Numbered from the stretch's first letter, positions 1 through 9,076 are shown. The stretch is 64,000 bases of DNA from Serratia fonticola (GCF_006715025.1 NZ_VFMK01000001.1:2418001-2482000), one strand, 5' to 3'. Numbers and translations: made by a program. The notes: a model not told the origin generated them from the letters alone.

Positions 1-1
1 G

Positions 2-1162
2 ACCGCCTGGATGCGCGTGGTCGTTCTGGCCATTTCGGCATTTATCTTTAATACCACCGAATTTATCCCTGTGGGGTTATTGAGTGATATTGCCCAAAGC
101 TTTGAGATGCAAACCGAGCAGGTTGGCTTGATCATTACTATCTACGCCTGGATTGTCGCCACGGCCTCGCTGGTTTGTATGCTGCTGACCAGCAAGATTG
201 AGCGGCGCAAGCTGTTGATCGGGGTATTTATCCTGTTTATTGCCAGCCACGTGCTCACCGCAGTGGCCTGGAACTTTACCACGTTGGTGATCTCGCGGGC
301 TGGGGTAGCGCTGGCACACTCGGTGTTCTGGTCGATCACCGCATCATTGGCCATTCGCGTGGCACCGGCGGGAAAGAAAGCGCAGGCGCTCAGTATGTTG
401 GCAGGAGGAACCGCGCTGGCAATGGTGCTGGGGCTGCCACTGGGCCGAGTTGTCGGGCAGTTGCTGGGGTGGCGGATGACGTTTATTGGTATTGCTGTTT
501 GCGCCACGCTGGCGCTGGTGATGCTATGGCGTCTGTTGCCGGTGCTGAAAAGCGAGCATTCCGGGTCGTTGTCCAGTATCCCGGTTTTGTTCAAGCGCCC
601 TGCGTTGGTCAGCCTGTACATGCTGACTATCATTGTCGTCACCGCACACTTTACCGCTTACAGCTACATTGAACCTTTTATTCAGACCGTTGTGGGATTA
701 TCCGCGAACTTTACTACGTTAATGCTGCTGCTGTTCGGTGCTGCAGGTATTGTTGGTAGCCTGTTGTTCAGCCGCTACAGTGAACGTTTTCCTTCCGGCT
801 TTTTTATTGGGGCGATTGCCCTGCTGGCAGCCAGCCTGTTACTACTGTTACCGGCCGCGGGGAACGAAACCTCCCTGACGTTGCTTTGCGTTGTGTGGGG
901 GATGGCCATTATGGCGATTGGTCTTTCCATGCAGGCTAAAGTGCTCAGTCTGGCACCGGATGCGACTGACGTCGCCATGGCGATGTTCTCCGGGTTGTAT
1001 AACCTGGGAATTGGCGGTGGTGCGCTGTTGGGTAATCAGGTCAGCCTGCACTTAGGGATGGCGAACATCGGTTTTGTTGGTGCTCCACTGGCACTGATTG
1101 CCCTTGGTTGGTGCGTGCTGAGTTTCTACCGCAGCGAGCGATTGCAACACCACCAGGCCTGA
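2..1162 (+). CDS. sotB: Sugar efflux transporter SotB (MFS), 5' end cut by window edge
   Basis: This is a 12-helix major facilitator transporter of the inner membrane that exports sugars such as arabinose and IPTG-like compounds in E. coli. The visible protein opens TAWMRVVVLAISAFIFNTTEF, matching E. coli SotB just after its first dozen residues, so the ATG at 11 is an internal Met and the real start lies left of the window. Family landmarks are FIFNTTEFIPVGLLSDIA, FWSITASLAIRVAPAGKKAQ, LPLGRVVGQ and LAPDATDVAMAMFSG near the C terminus. The reading frame is intact to the TGA at 1160-1162. No operon partner is visible downstream. The family assignment is firm; the substrate is inferred from the E. 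coli protein. Confidence 0.9.
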   Translation, partial: TAWMRVVVLAISAFIFNTTEFIPVGLLSDIAQSFEMQTEQVGLIITIYAWIVATASLVCMLLTSKIERRKLLIGVFILFIASHVLTAVAWNFTTLVISRAGVALAHSVFWSITASLAIRVAPAGKKAQALSMLAGGTALAMVLGLPLGRVVGQLLGWRMTFIGIAVCATLALVMLWRLLPVLKSEHSGSLSSIPVLFKRPALVSLYMLTIIVVTAHFTAYSYIEPFIQTVVGLSANFTTLMLLLFGAAGIVGSLLFSRYSERFPSGFFIGAIALLAASLLLLLPAAGNETSLTLLCVVWGMAIMAIGLSMQAKVLSLAPDATDVAMAMFSGLYNLGIGGGALLGNQVSLHLGMANIGFVGAPLALIALGWCVLSFYRSERLQHHQA

Positions 1163-2226
1163 GAGGCGCAATGCTAGGCGAAGTGCCCTGTATACCGCTT
1201 TCTGCTTTACCAGCACAGTTATCGGCGTATTTCATATCCTGACAACGTCGATACTGGCTGGCAATGCCTTCCTGGTTCAACTTTTTTGCATCCTTGTCAT
1301 CCCCAGACCGTGACCAAAGTTAAAAATATAAACGCCTTCCATCGTATTCAGGTTGCTCACTAGGCGGTGAGCAACGCCTGGTTGATGCTCGCTTTCTCAG
1401 TATTTACTGGTAAACACCCGATATTTCGTTCGCTAAACAAACGTTGACCTTTTAAACCTCCGCGTCTTTGCCAAACTCAGGCGATCGCTACCTGCATGCC
1501 ACCAGTTACTCTACCTCCGCGCATCCTGGTCTGCTGCCATTACCGTTCACGGTGTTTTCAGAGGAAGGTACCGTTTTTACGGCAATTATCCTGCCATCTC
1601 ACTGACAGGGAAAATAAAACCAATTTGTCAGCAACCTCATTCCATCATCGATGTTTTTCTGCTTCGTACTTGGTGGTTAAAAATATTCTTGGTGAAAATA
1701 GCGTTGTGCAAACATCAATTGCAACGATTGTGATCATTTTTGTTGGGAAGGCGTGAGGATGTTCCATCATTCATGTAAACATCTCTGATTGCGAACCACT
1801 CTCAAATAGGATTATTCTTGCTGCATAGGATTAATCTTAATCAATTTAACTTAGGAATTATCTTGGTTACCTATTCTACCAAATATCTCATTTCGATTTT
1901 ATAACATTAAAATCGCGATTAAATCTCTTAAATTTAGCATAAAAATCTTAATATTTACTTTTCAGTAGTTAATGATGCTATGTTTTATCCGGGTAAGTAA
2001 AATGATTCTCGTTGAAGCACGGGCTAATCAATAAACGCATTTAGCGCATTTTCAGGGATTGGCTGGCTGACACACAATCAGCATGGTCGAAATTTTCTGG
2101 TGGTGGGAATGTCACTCCCCCATTTATGGAAACGTAGAGAAAACGTATTAACAAAATGTAATAGGCAAATCAGTAGTTCGAATCGGCTCCCATTGCCATT
2201 ACGAAATTTATAGGTAAATACAGAGT
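1163..2226. other. Long intergenic leader of the fimbrial operon, AT-rich toward the gene
   Basis: About 1.06 kb without a convincing gene. The stretch from about 1800 to 2000 is strongly AT-rich, as is common in H-NS-silenced upstream regions of fimbrial operons. A short minus-strand ORF reaching 1280 and a plus-strand ORF at 1496-1756 resemble nothing I know. I saw no paired inverted repeats typical of a fimS-type invertible switch and no recombinase gene. The fimbrial promoter probably lies in the last 300 bases, but I cannot place it. Confidence 0.5.
1352..1375. other. Strong stem-loop downstream of sotB
   Basis: GTTGCTCAC and GTGAGCAAC form a perfect 9-bp stem around the 6-base loop TAGGCG, about 190 bases after the sotB stop. 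No T-run follows on the plus strand, so it is not a textbook intrinsic terminator. It could be an mRNA 3' hairpin or a dyad operator. Confidence 0.45.
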
Positions 2227-2754
2227 ATGAAAATGAATAAAATTGCGATTATGGTTACTGGTCTGGTTTTGTCCACAGCAGCGCTGGCTGATAATACCAT
2301 TAAATTCCAGGGTGAAGTTGCCGATCAGACTTGCGATATCAGCATCAATGGCAGCTCATCAAGCCCACTGATCCTGCTGCCAACCGTGGCGGCTAATTCG
2401 CTGACAGCGGCCGGTAGCACAGCTGGCCAGACGCCGTTTACTATCGGCCTGAGCGGTTGTACAGCGCCTGCTACCACGACTGCGATTAAGACGGTATTTG
2501 TTGGTAATAACCTGACAGCAGAAGGGCGTCTGGGTAATACCGGTACCGCAGGCAACGTGTCTCTGCAACTGGTTGACCCTGCTACCCCTACTAACCCGCT
2601 GGATCTGACAGGGCAGGTCGGTGCAACCGGTCTGTCACTGGCTTCGGGCAGCACGACTGCCTCTCATGATTTTGCAGTGCAATACTATTCTGAGGGCAGC
2701 TCAACACCGGGTTCCGTTCTGGGTAGCGTACAGTATTCCGTTTCTTACCAGTAA
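2227..2754 (+). CDS. Major fimbrial subunit, copy 1
   Basis: A 175-residue type-1-like pilin exported to the periplasm and polymerised at the cell surface. It has a signal peptide (MKMNKIAIMVTGLVLSTAA, cleaved after ALA near residue 21), then a mature N terminus DNTIKFQGEVADQTCDI that supplies the donor strand. The two mature cysteines (QTCDI and LSGCT) form the disulfide typical of this family, and the end is VQYSVSYQ with the usual penultimate aromatic. The length is typical. It is first gene of the operon and the 214-base gap before copy 2 may allow separate mRNA processing. Copy 2 (2969-3496) is about three-quarters identical. The pilin assignment is secure; the fimbrial type is not. Confidence 0.93.
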   Translation: MKMNKIAIMVTGLVLSTAALADNTIKFQGEVADQTCDISINGSSSSPLILLPTVAANSLTAAGSTAGQTPFTIGLSGCTAPATTTAIKTVFVGNNLTAEGRLGNTGTAGNVSLQLVDPATPTNPLDLTGQVGATGLSLASGSTTASHDFAVQYYSEGSSTPGSVLGSVQYSVSYQ

Positions 2755-2968
2755 GAATTAAGGCCACTCTCTTCGGCGCTGGCCAATCGATAAAACGGAT
2801 TGGTCAGCCTATTTACGGTTAATGATGTAAAAATAAGCCCATTAAAAAGAGCAAGGCTCTTGATTGGGGATTACGCAGAAACTAACCGAAATATATTACG
2901 TTTTTCTTGGCGAATAAGAACGTGTGTTCGCTCTGTCGCCTATACTTATTACCGGATAAATATTAATC

Positions 2969-3496
2969 ATGAAACTCAACAGAGTTGCTTTTATGTTGGT
3001 TGGTCTGCTCACCTCCACCGTCGCGTTAGCGGATAACACGATTAAATTCCAGGGGGAGATCGCCGATCAAACTTGCGACATCAGCATCAATGGTAACGGA
3101 TCAAGCCCGTTGATTCTGTTACCTACGGTTGCCACCACGGCGCTGTCAGGGAGCGGTGAGACTGCGGGGCAAACGCCATTTACCGTCGGTCTGACGGGAT
3201 GCCAGAATGCGGTAAGTGCCACTTCCATCAAGACCGTGTTTGTTGGCAATAACCTGACGGCAAATGGCCGAATCGGTAATACAGGTACAGCAAGCAACGT
3301 GTCATTGCGGTTGGTTGATCCGGCTGTGCCCGGTACCCCGCTGGATCTGACGGGGCAAGTCGGTGCTGCCGGTCTGTCATTGGCCGTCGGGGAATCCTCA
3401 GCGGCGCATGATTTTGCTGTGGAATATTATGCTGAAGGTGCCGCAACCCCTGGTTCGGTTCTGGGTAGCGTGCAATATGCAGTGTCGTACCAATAA
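2969..3496 (+). CDS. Major fimbrial subunit, copy 2
   Basis: A second 175-residue pilin of exactly the same length as copy 1, with signal peptide MKLNRVAFMLVGLLTSTVALA and mature start DNTIKFQGEIADQTCDISI. The donor strand, the two cysteines (QTCDI, LTGCQ) and the C-terminal VQYAVSYQ are kept. Differences cluster in the surface-exposed middle (residues about 55-80) and near residue 145. It is most likely a tandem gene duplication that has diverged. A stem-loop follows directly after the stop, before the chaperone gene. The two could be coassembled major subunits, or one may act as a minor or adaptor subunit; sequence alone does not decide. Confidence 0.93.
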   Translation: MKLNRVAFMLVGLLTSTVALADNTIKFQGEIADQTCDISINGNGSSPLILLPTVATTALSGSGETAGQTPFTVGLTGCQNAVSATSIKTVFVGNNLTANGRIGNTGTASNVSLRLVDPAVPGTPLDLTGQVGAAGLSLAVGESSAAHDFAVEYYAEGAATPGSVLGSVQYAVSYQ

Positions 3497-3504
3497 TACA
3501 GGCT

Positions 3505-3526
3505 CCCTTCCACTTTAGTGGAAGGG
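3505..3526 (+). other. Intercistronic stem-loop between pilin and chaperone genes
   Basis: CCCTTCCAC and GTGGAAGGG pair perfectly (9 bp) around a TTTA loop, starting 9 bases after the second pilin stop. Only AATTT follows, so termination would be partial at best. Hairpins in this position in pilus operons protect the abundant pilin mRNA and reduce downstream readthrough. The right arm also contains GAAGGG, the likely ribosome binding site of the chaperone at 3536, so folding may limit its translation. Confidence 0.6.
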
Positions 3527-3535
3527 AATTTAGTG

Positions 3536-4303
3536 ATGACATTAGTGAGGGTATTACGTGTGAAAACCAAATTTTTCGGGATTTTATTTGGCACTTTATC
3601 TCCCTTGCTTCTCTCACTTGTCGCGCCTGCGGCGATGGCCAGCGTAGTGATGCTTAATACTCGGGTTATTTACCCGGCGGGCGCGCAGTCGCAGACGATA
3701 CAACTGACCAATAATGACGCCATCCCGTATGTCGTACAAATGTGGTCGGACATCAATAACCCTTCCTCAACCCCGGATAAGGCTGATGGGCCTTTCGTGG
3801 TGGTGCCTGCGCTGTTCCGTATTGAGCCAAAAACCGGTCAGTCAGTGCGCTTGGTGTTTACGGGAAAGGATTTACCTCAAGATCGCGAATCTGTTTTTTA
3901 CCTTAATAGCGTACAAATTCCACCTAAAAATATCGCTGGAGCAGACCAGAACCAGATGTTGGTGGTGCTGCGTAACCGGGTCAAAATCTTCTATCGCCCC
4001 AAAGGGATAACGGGGGGGCCTGAAAAGGTTGCAGAACAAATCCGGTTTTCGCTGAAACAACAGGGGGGGCAATGGATCCTGACGGCCAATAATGACTCTG
4101 GTTACTACGCGTCGTTCATCAAGGCTGCCGTCATGGTGGGTAATAAAGAGGTCCCTTTCAAGGTCGACATGGTACCACCAAAATCTCAAGCAAATTGGAA
4201 GCTGGACAAAGGGGCTTCATCCCCTGCCGGAGCGCGAAAAGTCACCTTTACGTTGGTTAATGACTACGGCGGTCACAGTCGCGCGGAAGCCACGTTGAAC
4301 TGA
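3536..4303 (+). CDS. Periplasmic fimbrial chaperone 1 (PapD/FimC family)
   Basis: A 255-residue chaperone that caps pilin subunits by donor-strand complementation and hands them to the usher. A signal peptide ends near APAAMA; the mature protein starts SVVMLNTRVIYPAG, followed by two immunoglobulin-like domains with the family features NDAIPYVVQMW, FRIEPKTGQSVRLVF, DRESVFYLNSVQIPP and the RVKIFYRP strand. The loop before that strand is short, as in the FGS subclass. I prefer ATG 3536, which has GAAGGG nine bases upstream. GTG 3518 lies inside the stem-loop, and GTG 3560 would give a more compact signal peptide and cannot be excluded. The usher gene follows 54 bases later. Confidence 0.92.
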   Translation: MTLVRVLRVKTKFFGILFGTLSPLLLSLVAPAAMASVVMLNTRVIYPAGAQSQTIQLTNNDAIPYVVQMWSDINNPSSTPDKADGPFVVVPALFRIEPKTGQSVRLVFTGKDLPQDRESVFYLNSVQIPPKNIAGADQNQMLVVLRNRVKIFYRPKGITGGPEKVAEQIRFSLKQQGGQWILTANNDSGYYASFIKAAVMVGNKEVPFKVDMVPPKSQANWKLDKGASSPAGARKVTFTLVNDYGGHSRAEATLN

Positions 4304-4357
4304 TTTTGTATGCTTTGAAACAAGTTAAGCAAAACGCCGTGTAAAGAGACAGATGTA

Positions 4358-6949
4358 ATGGAATCAAAAATAACAACGCTTCGCAGCCATAGGATGGCAG
4401 GTCATTCTCTGTCTCTGCCCCGTGCCCGAGTAAAGCCATTGGCATTGTTACTGTGGCTGATACTGCCGCAGGTATTTGCAGCACAGAGCAATAACGCATT
4501 TGAATTTGATGACAGCATGCTGGTCGGGGGGGCTAAAGAGCAAAACAGCATTGCGCGTTTTAACCAGGCCAATACGATTGAGCCGGGGACTTATCAGGTT
4601 GATATCTTCATCAACGGGACGTTCCTTTCCCGGCAATCCCTGGTATTTGCTGCCGGAGAGCGGGGAGAGGTTTCTGCCTGCTTTTCACGGGATATGCTGA
4701 TTGAGGCAGGTATTCTGCCAGACAGTATCAAAGAGAAAAGCAGTGATGCGGCACAGTGCCTGAACTTTGAGCAGCAGGTTGAAGGGGCTTCCAGCCGTTT
4801 TGATTTTGCTCGCCTGCGCCTTGATCTGTTCGTGCCACAGGCACTGATGCAGCGTAAGGCGCGTGGTGCAGTATCGAGCAGTGATTTATCCGCAGGGGAA
4901 ACCGTCGCGTTTGCCAACTACGATACCAACTATTACCGGACACAAGCTTCCGGCAATACCACCGAGTCGACTTATCTGGGGCTGAATTCAGGCCTCAACC
5001 TTGGTCTGTGGCAATTTCGTCAGCAGTCTACCTTTACCCACTTTAATAGCGATAACAGCCCAAGCCACAGTCGATGGAACTCCGTGCGTAATTACGTACA
5101 GCGTCCATTACCGTCGATAGGCAGCCAACTGACGCTGGGTGACAGTTTTACCTCCGGTAGCCTGTTCAGTAGCCTGGGGTTCCGGGGGGTGCAGTTGGAA
5201 ACCGATGACCGAATGTTACCTGAGTCGCAACGGGGCTATGCGCCAACCATTCGTGGCGTAGCGGCAACGACCGCCAAAGTCAGCGTCAGTCAGTCTGGCG
5301 TACAGATTTACCAGACGACGGTGGCACCAGGCGCTTTCGTGATTGACGATTTGTACCCAACCAGCTACCAGGGCGACCTGGTGGTTGAGGTACAGGAAGC
5401 GGATGGCCGAGTCTCTTCATTTACCGTGCCGTTTTCTGCGGTGTCAGATTCCATGCGGCCTGGGCAGTCTCGCGTGAGCTTCTCCGCCGGGCAAGTGCGT
5501 AATATTGGCAACAGTAATGCGGCATTCGGCGATTTGACTTACCAAGCCGGCCTGACTAATGCCATCACGGCCAATTCGGGCATACGTGTTTCTGATGGCT
5601 ACCAGGCTCTGTTGGGCGGAGCCGTTTTTGCCAGCCAACTCGGTGCGTTGGGGGTTAATGCCACTTATTCCCGTGCCGACTTATGGGACACCACGGTGAA
5701 TGGCTGGCGGGTTGGGGCGACCTATAGTCGTACTTTTACGCCAACATCGACGACGTTGGCATTGGCCGGTTACCGCTATTCGACGGATGGCTATCGTGAT
5801 TTGAGTGATGTGCTAGGGTTGCGTGAAGCCCGTAGCAGCGATGAAGTCTGGTCATCCAATACTTATCAGCAGAGTAACCAGTTTGTTGCCACTATCAGTC
5901 AAGGGTTGGGGGAATATGGCCAGCTCTACTTTTCCGGTTCTACCAGTACCTATCGCGGTGGCCGAGGCCGTGATACCCAATATCAGATGGCCTATTCGCA
6001 CACTTACAATAGCTTCAGTTATAACCTGTCACTTGGTCGTCAGCAGACGGGGATTACCCCAACGGGATTGGTATCGCAAAATAATACTAACAACAGCATG
6101 ACGCAGAACATTGTCATGTTATCGGTTTCGGTTCCTTGGGGAAGCGGGCCGCGCTCACCGCTGATTTCTGCCGGGGTTACCCATCAGACGGGGGCTAACA
6201 GCAATACGAATTATCAGACCGCAATAGCGGGTACACTCGGTGAAGATCAGAGCCTGAGTTACTCCGTGAACGGTGCCTTCAATTCAGGCGGCGAGGGCGG
6301 CAGTATGGGGGCCAACCTGGTCAAACAACTGCCAATCGTCACCTTGGGTGGCAGCTTCTCACAGGGTAAAAATTATACCCAGGGAGGGGCGAGTGCACGC
6401 GGAGCCGCGGTAGTCCACAGCGGCGGTGTGACATTAGGACCGTACCTTGGCGATACCTTTGCGTTGATTGAGGCCGATGGTGTTAAAGGTGCGCAAGTGA
6501 TGAACGGCATGGGCGCGAAAATCAACGATTCCGGCTACGCCATTGTACCTTCGCTGGTGCCATACCGTTACAACGAGATCAGTCTTGATGCCAAGGGTAT
6601 CGAGAACCAGAGCGCCGAGCTTACGGAGAATCAGCAGCGCGTCGCGCCTTATGCCGGTTCTGTGGTAAAAGTGCGCTTTAAAACGCTGGAGGGGTACGCG
6701 TTGCTGATCAAACTGTCTAACGCAGCAGGTGATAGCCTGCCGTTGGGGAGTAACGTTTATGACAGCAATAACACCGTGGTTGGCCTGGTTGGTCAGGGTA
6801 ACCAGATTTATGCGCGAGCTTCAGGTAAACAGGGGAAATTGCGGGTGAAATGGGGCGAAAGTGCGGCCGAACAATGTACGTTGAACTATGATTTACGGGG
6901 GCAGGATATGAAGCAATCACTCTTCCGCCTGGCGCTGCCATGCAACTGA
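4358..6949 (+). CDS. Outer membrane fimbrial usher (FimD/PapC family)
   Basis: An 863-residue usher, the outer membrane pore and assembly platform of the fimbria. After a long N-terminal leader (signal core LALLLWLILPQVFA) comes the chaperone-binding N domain starting FEFDDSMLVGGA. A 24-strand barrel with its plug follows, including the family sequences TLGDSFTSGSLFSSLGFRG and DLYPTSYQGDLVVEVQEADG. Two C-terminal domains carry VPYRYNEISLDAKGI and the cysteine pair in EQCTLNY and LPCN. Length and order are normal and the frame is intact. The start has no strong ribosome site, but earlier candidates are absent. The adhesin gene begins 26 bases after the stop. Confidence 0.95.
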   Translation: MESKITTLRSHRMAGHSLSLPRARVKPLALLLWLILPQVFAAQSNNAFEFDDSMLVGGAKEQNSIARFNQANTIEPGTYQVDIFINGTFLSRQSLVFAAGERGEVSACFSRDMLIEAGILPDSIKEKSSDAAQCLNFEQQVEGASSRFDFARLRLDLFVPQALMQRKARGAVSSSDLSAGETVAFANYDTNYYRTQASGNTTESTYLGLNSGLNLGLWQFRQQSTFTHFNSDNSPSHSRWNSVRNYVQRPLPSIGSQLTLGDSFTSGSLFSSLGFRGVQLETDDRMLPESQRGYAPTIRGVAATTAKVSVSQSGVQIYQTTVAPGAFVIDDLYPTSYQGDLVVEVQEADGRVSSFTVPFSAVSDSMRPGQSRVSFSAGQVRNIGNSNAAFGDLTYQAGLTNAITANSGIRVSDGYQALLGGAVFASQLGALGVNATYSRADLWDTTVNGWRVGATYSRTFTPTSTTLALAGYRYSTDGYRDLSDVLGLREARSSDEVWSSNTYQQSNQFVATISQGLGEYGQLYFSGSTSTYRGGRGRDTQYQMAYSHTYNSFSYNLSLGRQQTGITPTGLVSQNNTNNSMTQNIVMLSVSVPWGSGPRSPLISAGVTHQTGANSNTNYQTAIAGTLGEDQSLSYSVNGAFNSGGEGGSMGANLVKQLPIVTLGGSFSQGKNYTQGGASARGAAVVHSGGVTLGPYLGDTFALIEADGVKGAQVMNGMGAKINDSGYAIVPSLVPYRYNEISLDAKGIENQSAELTENQQRVAPYAGSVVKVRFKTLEGYALLIKLSNAAGDSLPLGSNVYDSNNTVVGLVGQGNQIYARASGKQGKLRVKWGESAAEQCTLNYDLRGQDMKQSLFRLALPCN

Positions 6950-6975
6950 CGTTCCGCGTAAAACGAGGGATAAAT

Positions 6976-8325
6976 ATGCGTAAGACGCTTTCTGCAGCTT
7001 TCTTGATGCTGAGCGGGATTGCGTTGGCCACGCCGGGTTGGGCGACCTGTTACCGCATTACCACGACCAACAACACTCCCAGTTCAAATTATTATACCGA
7101 GCCGGGTAAAGGTACGGCAGCCAACTGGGACGGTTCTACCGATAGTTCGGGGTCCACCGGTACATTGCCGACGGTTGTCAATATTAATAACAGTACGTTC
7201 CAACCTGATGGAACGTTGCTGGCCAGTGGCACCGTCAGCATTCTGCAAGCAGGGGCCCAAACGTACAGTGCCGACCAGATTTTATTCCGTTGCACCGCCA
7301 GTGAAGCGGGTAATTTGTACGAATTTTACGCCACCAACGGTGACGCGACCTATGCGGGTAATAAAGAGGTCGGTTCCGCCTACGGCCTGCCTGAGTCTTA
7401 CCAGACCTATGCCAATGGTATGGCATTGCGTGCAACCAATATGATCACCGGGGAATATTATTCCCGTTATTGGAAGTCTCGTCCGCTAACGAATCTGGAT
7501 ACTGACTCTCTAGGATGGATCCTGGTCAAAGCTAAAAATTTCAGCGATACCAAAGTGGAGTTGTTCCGTTTAAGCAATTCCTCTGGCCCGCTGACGACCT
7601 CAGGCATTTATCCTCAGTCGCAACCGGCGACGTATATTGCTTTCAAAGGCGGGGGCTTCTCCCCGGCATTGACCAACGGGGCGGATTCTAATTCACAATA
7701 CAGCGGTTGGTACAATGCCTGGCCCGGCGCAGTGAATTTGTATAACCGCATGTATCTCCGCCGTTCGGCCACTTGCTCGGTCACTAACGTGACGCCAACG
7801 GTACGTTTTCCGATCATTACCGTTGCGGAGTTGAAAGCGGGCGGAACGCGGCAAATGCCCATCACCATTCAGTTCAATTGCCAGACCGGCGCTCCGGCCA
7901 GCACGGGGGTTACCGCGCTAGCCAGCGGCGTTGGGGCCAACCAGACTGCGATGGGGATCCTGGTGAGCCCTGCCAATGCCGCAGCAGCGGTGGCGGCCGG
8001 GTTTGGCACGACAGGGGCCGGGGTCAGCTATCTGCTTTCAGACGGTTATGGCACCGATCCTTCGGTAGCGACTGGCGTGGGGATCCAGATTTCGCGGAAT
8101 AATGGTACGGTGATGAATCTGCTGAGTACGTTGAGTGGCTCGGTACTTGGCGGTAATGCGGCTGGCTGGTATCCGGTCTTGGACGATGCAACGCCGGGCA
8201 CCGTGGTCAGCGGGGTGACCACCTATACTAAAACCCTTAACGCTACGCTGAAGGCTTTGCCGGGAAAAACGGTGTCGGCGGGCAAAGTTAACGCGACAGC
8301 GCAGGTGATTATTCAGGTGCAATAA
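6976..8325 (+). CDS. Fimbrial tip adhesin / minor subunit
   Basis: A 449-residue secreted protein placed after the usher, where chaperone-usher operons usually encode the tip adhesin. The start at 6976 has GAGGG nearby and gives a good signal peptide (MRKTLSAAFLMLSGIALA, cleaved near GWA/TC); a longer reading from 6940 overlaps the usher and lacks this. The N-terminal half (residues about 25-255) has cysteines at ATCYRIT and FRCTAS and looks like a lectin-type receptor-binding domain. The C-terminal half (from about SATCSVTNVTP) is pilin-like, with FNCQTG and a terminal AQVIIQVQ strand. It resembles E. coli YbgO-type tip proteins, but the receptor is unknown. The stop overlaps the next start as TAATG. 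Confidence 0.85.
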   Translation: MRKTLSAAFLMLSGIALATPGWATCYRITTTNNTPSSNYYTEPGKGTAANWDGSTDSSGSTGTLPTVVNINNSTFQPDGTLLASGTVSILQAGAQTYSADQILFRCTASEAGNLYEFYATNGDATYAGNKEVGSAYGLPESYQTYANGMALRATNMITGEYYSRYWKSRPLTNLDTDSLGWILVKAKNFSDTKVELFRLSNSSGPLTTSGIYPQSQPATYIAFKGGGFSPALTNGADSNSQYSGWYNAWPGAVNLYNRMYLRRSATCSVTNVTPTVRFPIITVAELKAGGTRQMPITIQFNCQTGAPASTGVTALASGVGANQTAMGILVSPANAAAAVAAGFGTTGAGVSYLLSDGYGTDPSVATGVGIQISRNNGTVMNLLSTLSGSVLGGNAAGWYPVLDDATPGTVVSGVTTYTKTLNATLKALPGKTVSAGKVNATAQVIIQVQ

Positions 8326-9056
8326 TGCGAAAAATTTTAGGGTGGTCGTTTGCGACCTGGTTGCTGCTGTGTGGATGGGGACAGGCAGGCGTGATTGTCG
8401 AGTCCTCGCGCGTGGTTTTTTCTGCCGCAGACCGTGAGCAATCCTTGTTGCTGTCGAACGGGAACAGCTACCCGGTGATCGTGCAGGCCTGGATTGACGA
8501 TGGTGCTCCGGATGGAACGCCGGAAACGGCCGGAGACGTTCCCGTCTTGCCATTGCCGGGGATATTCCGCTTAGAGCCCGGCGAGCAGAAAAACCTGCGT
8601 TTGCTGGCGACTCAGATAAAACAGCCGCAGGATCGCGAGTCGCTCTATTGGCTGAATATTTATGAGATCCCCCCCACCGATGCGAATTTACCGCCGGGAG
8701 TTTCGGCGGTTAAAGTGGCCGTTCGCTTGCAACTGAAAATGTTTTATCGACCTCAGCACCTGAAAATAGATGTTGATAAATTGACGGATCAACAACAGTT
8801 CAGCCTGGTCCGGCAACCGGGAACGCTGCAACTGAAAGTCGACAATCCCTCTCCTTATTACGCCACCTTCAGTGCCGCCAAGCTTATCGGCGGGGGACAA
8901 TCCAGAGCGCTGAATATCGGCATGTTGGCGCCTTTCAGTCAGAAAACGGTGGCTGTCCCTGGTGAAGCCACCTGGCGGCCTGACAGTATCGATTACATTC
9001 TGATTAATGATGATGGTAACGGTGTGGTGGGCAAAAAAAGTCTGAAAAACAACTGA
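8325..9056 (+). CDS. Periplasmic fimbrial chaperone 2 (PapD/FimC family)
   Basis: A 243-residue second chaperone, translationally coupled to the adhesin by a one-base TAATG overlap. The signal peptide runs to about WGQAG; the mature protein starts VIVESSRVVFSAADREQSLLL. Family features are NSYPVIVQAWIDDG, GIFRLEPGEQKNLRLL, DRESLYWLNIYEIPP and LKMFYRPQHL. It differs throughout from chaperone 1, so it is not a recent copy. Its position makes it a candidate dedicated chaperone for the adhesin, with chaperone 1 serving the pilins; that division is inference. It closes the operon. Confidence 0.92.
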   Translation: MRKILGWSFATWLLLCGWGQAGVIVESSRVVFSAADREQSLLLSNGNSYPVIVQAWIDDGAPDGTPETAGDVPVLPLPGIFRLEPGEQKNLRLLATQIKQPQDRESLYWLNIYEIPPTDANLPPGVSAVKVAVRLQLKMFYRPQHLKIDVDKLTDQQQFSLVRQPGTLQLKVDNPSPYYATFSAAKLIGGGQSRALNIGMLAPFSQKTVAVPGEATWRPDSIDYILINDDGNGVVGKKSLKNN

Positions 9057-9076
9057 TCGCCAGCCCGCAACTCAGA

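Noticed and set aside
1041..1280. Minus-strand ORF overlapping the end of sotB
   Set aside because: The first 35 codons beyond sotB look mildly protein-like, but there is no recognisable family and most of it is a shadow of sotB.
1496..1756. 86-codon plus-strand ORF upstream of the fimbrial operon
   Set aside because: No ribosome site, unnatural composition and no recognisable motif.
1163..2226. fimS-type invertible promoter
   Set aside because: No matching inverted-repeat ends and no FimB/FimE-like recombinase nearby.
2800..3036. 78-codon ORF between and into the pilin genes
   Set aside because: Overlaps the start of pilin copy 2 in another frame and has no ribosome site.
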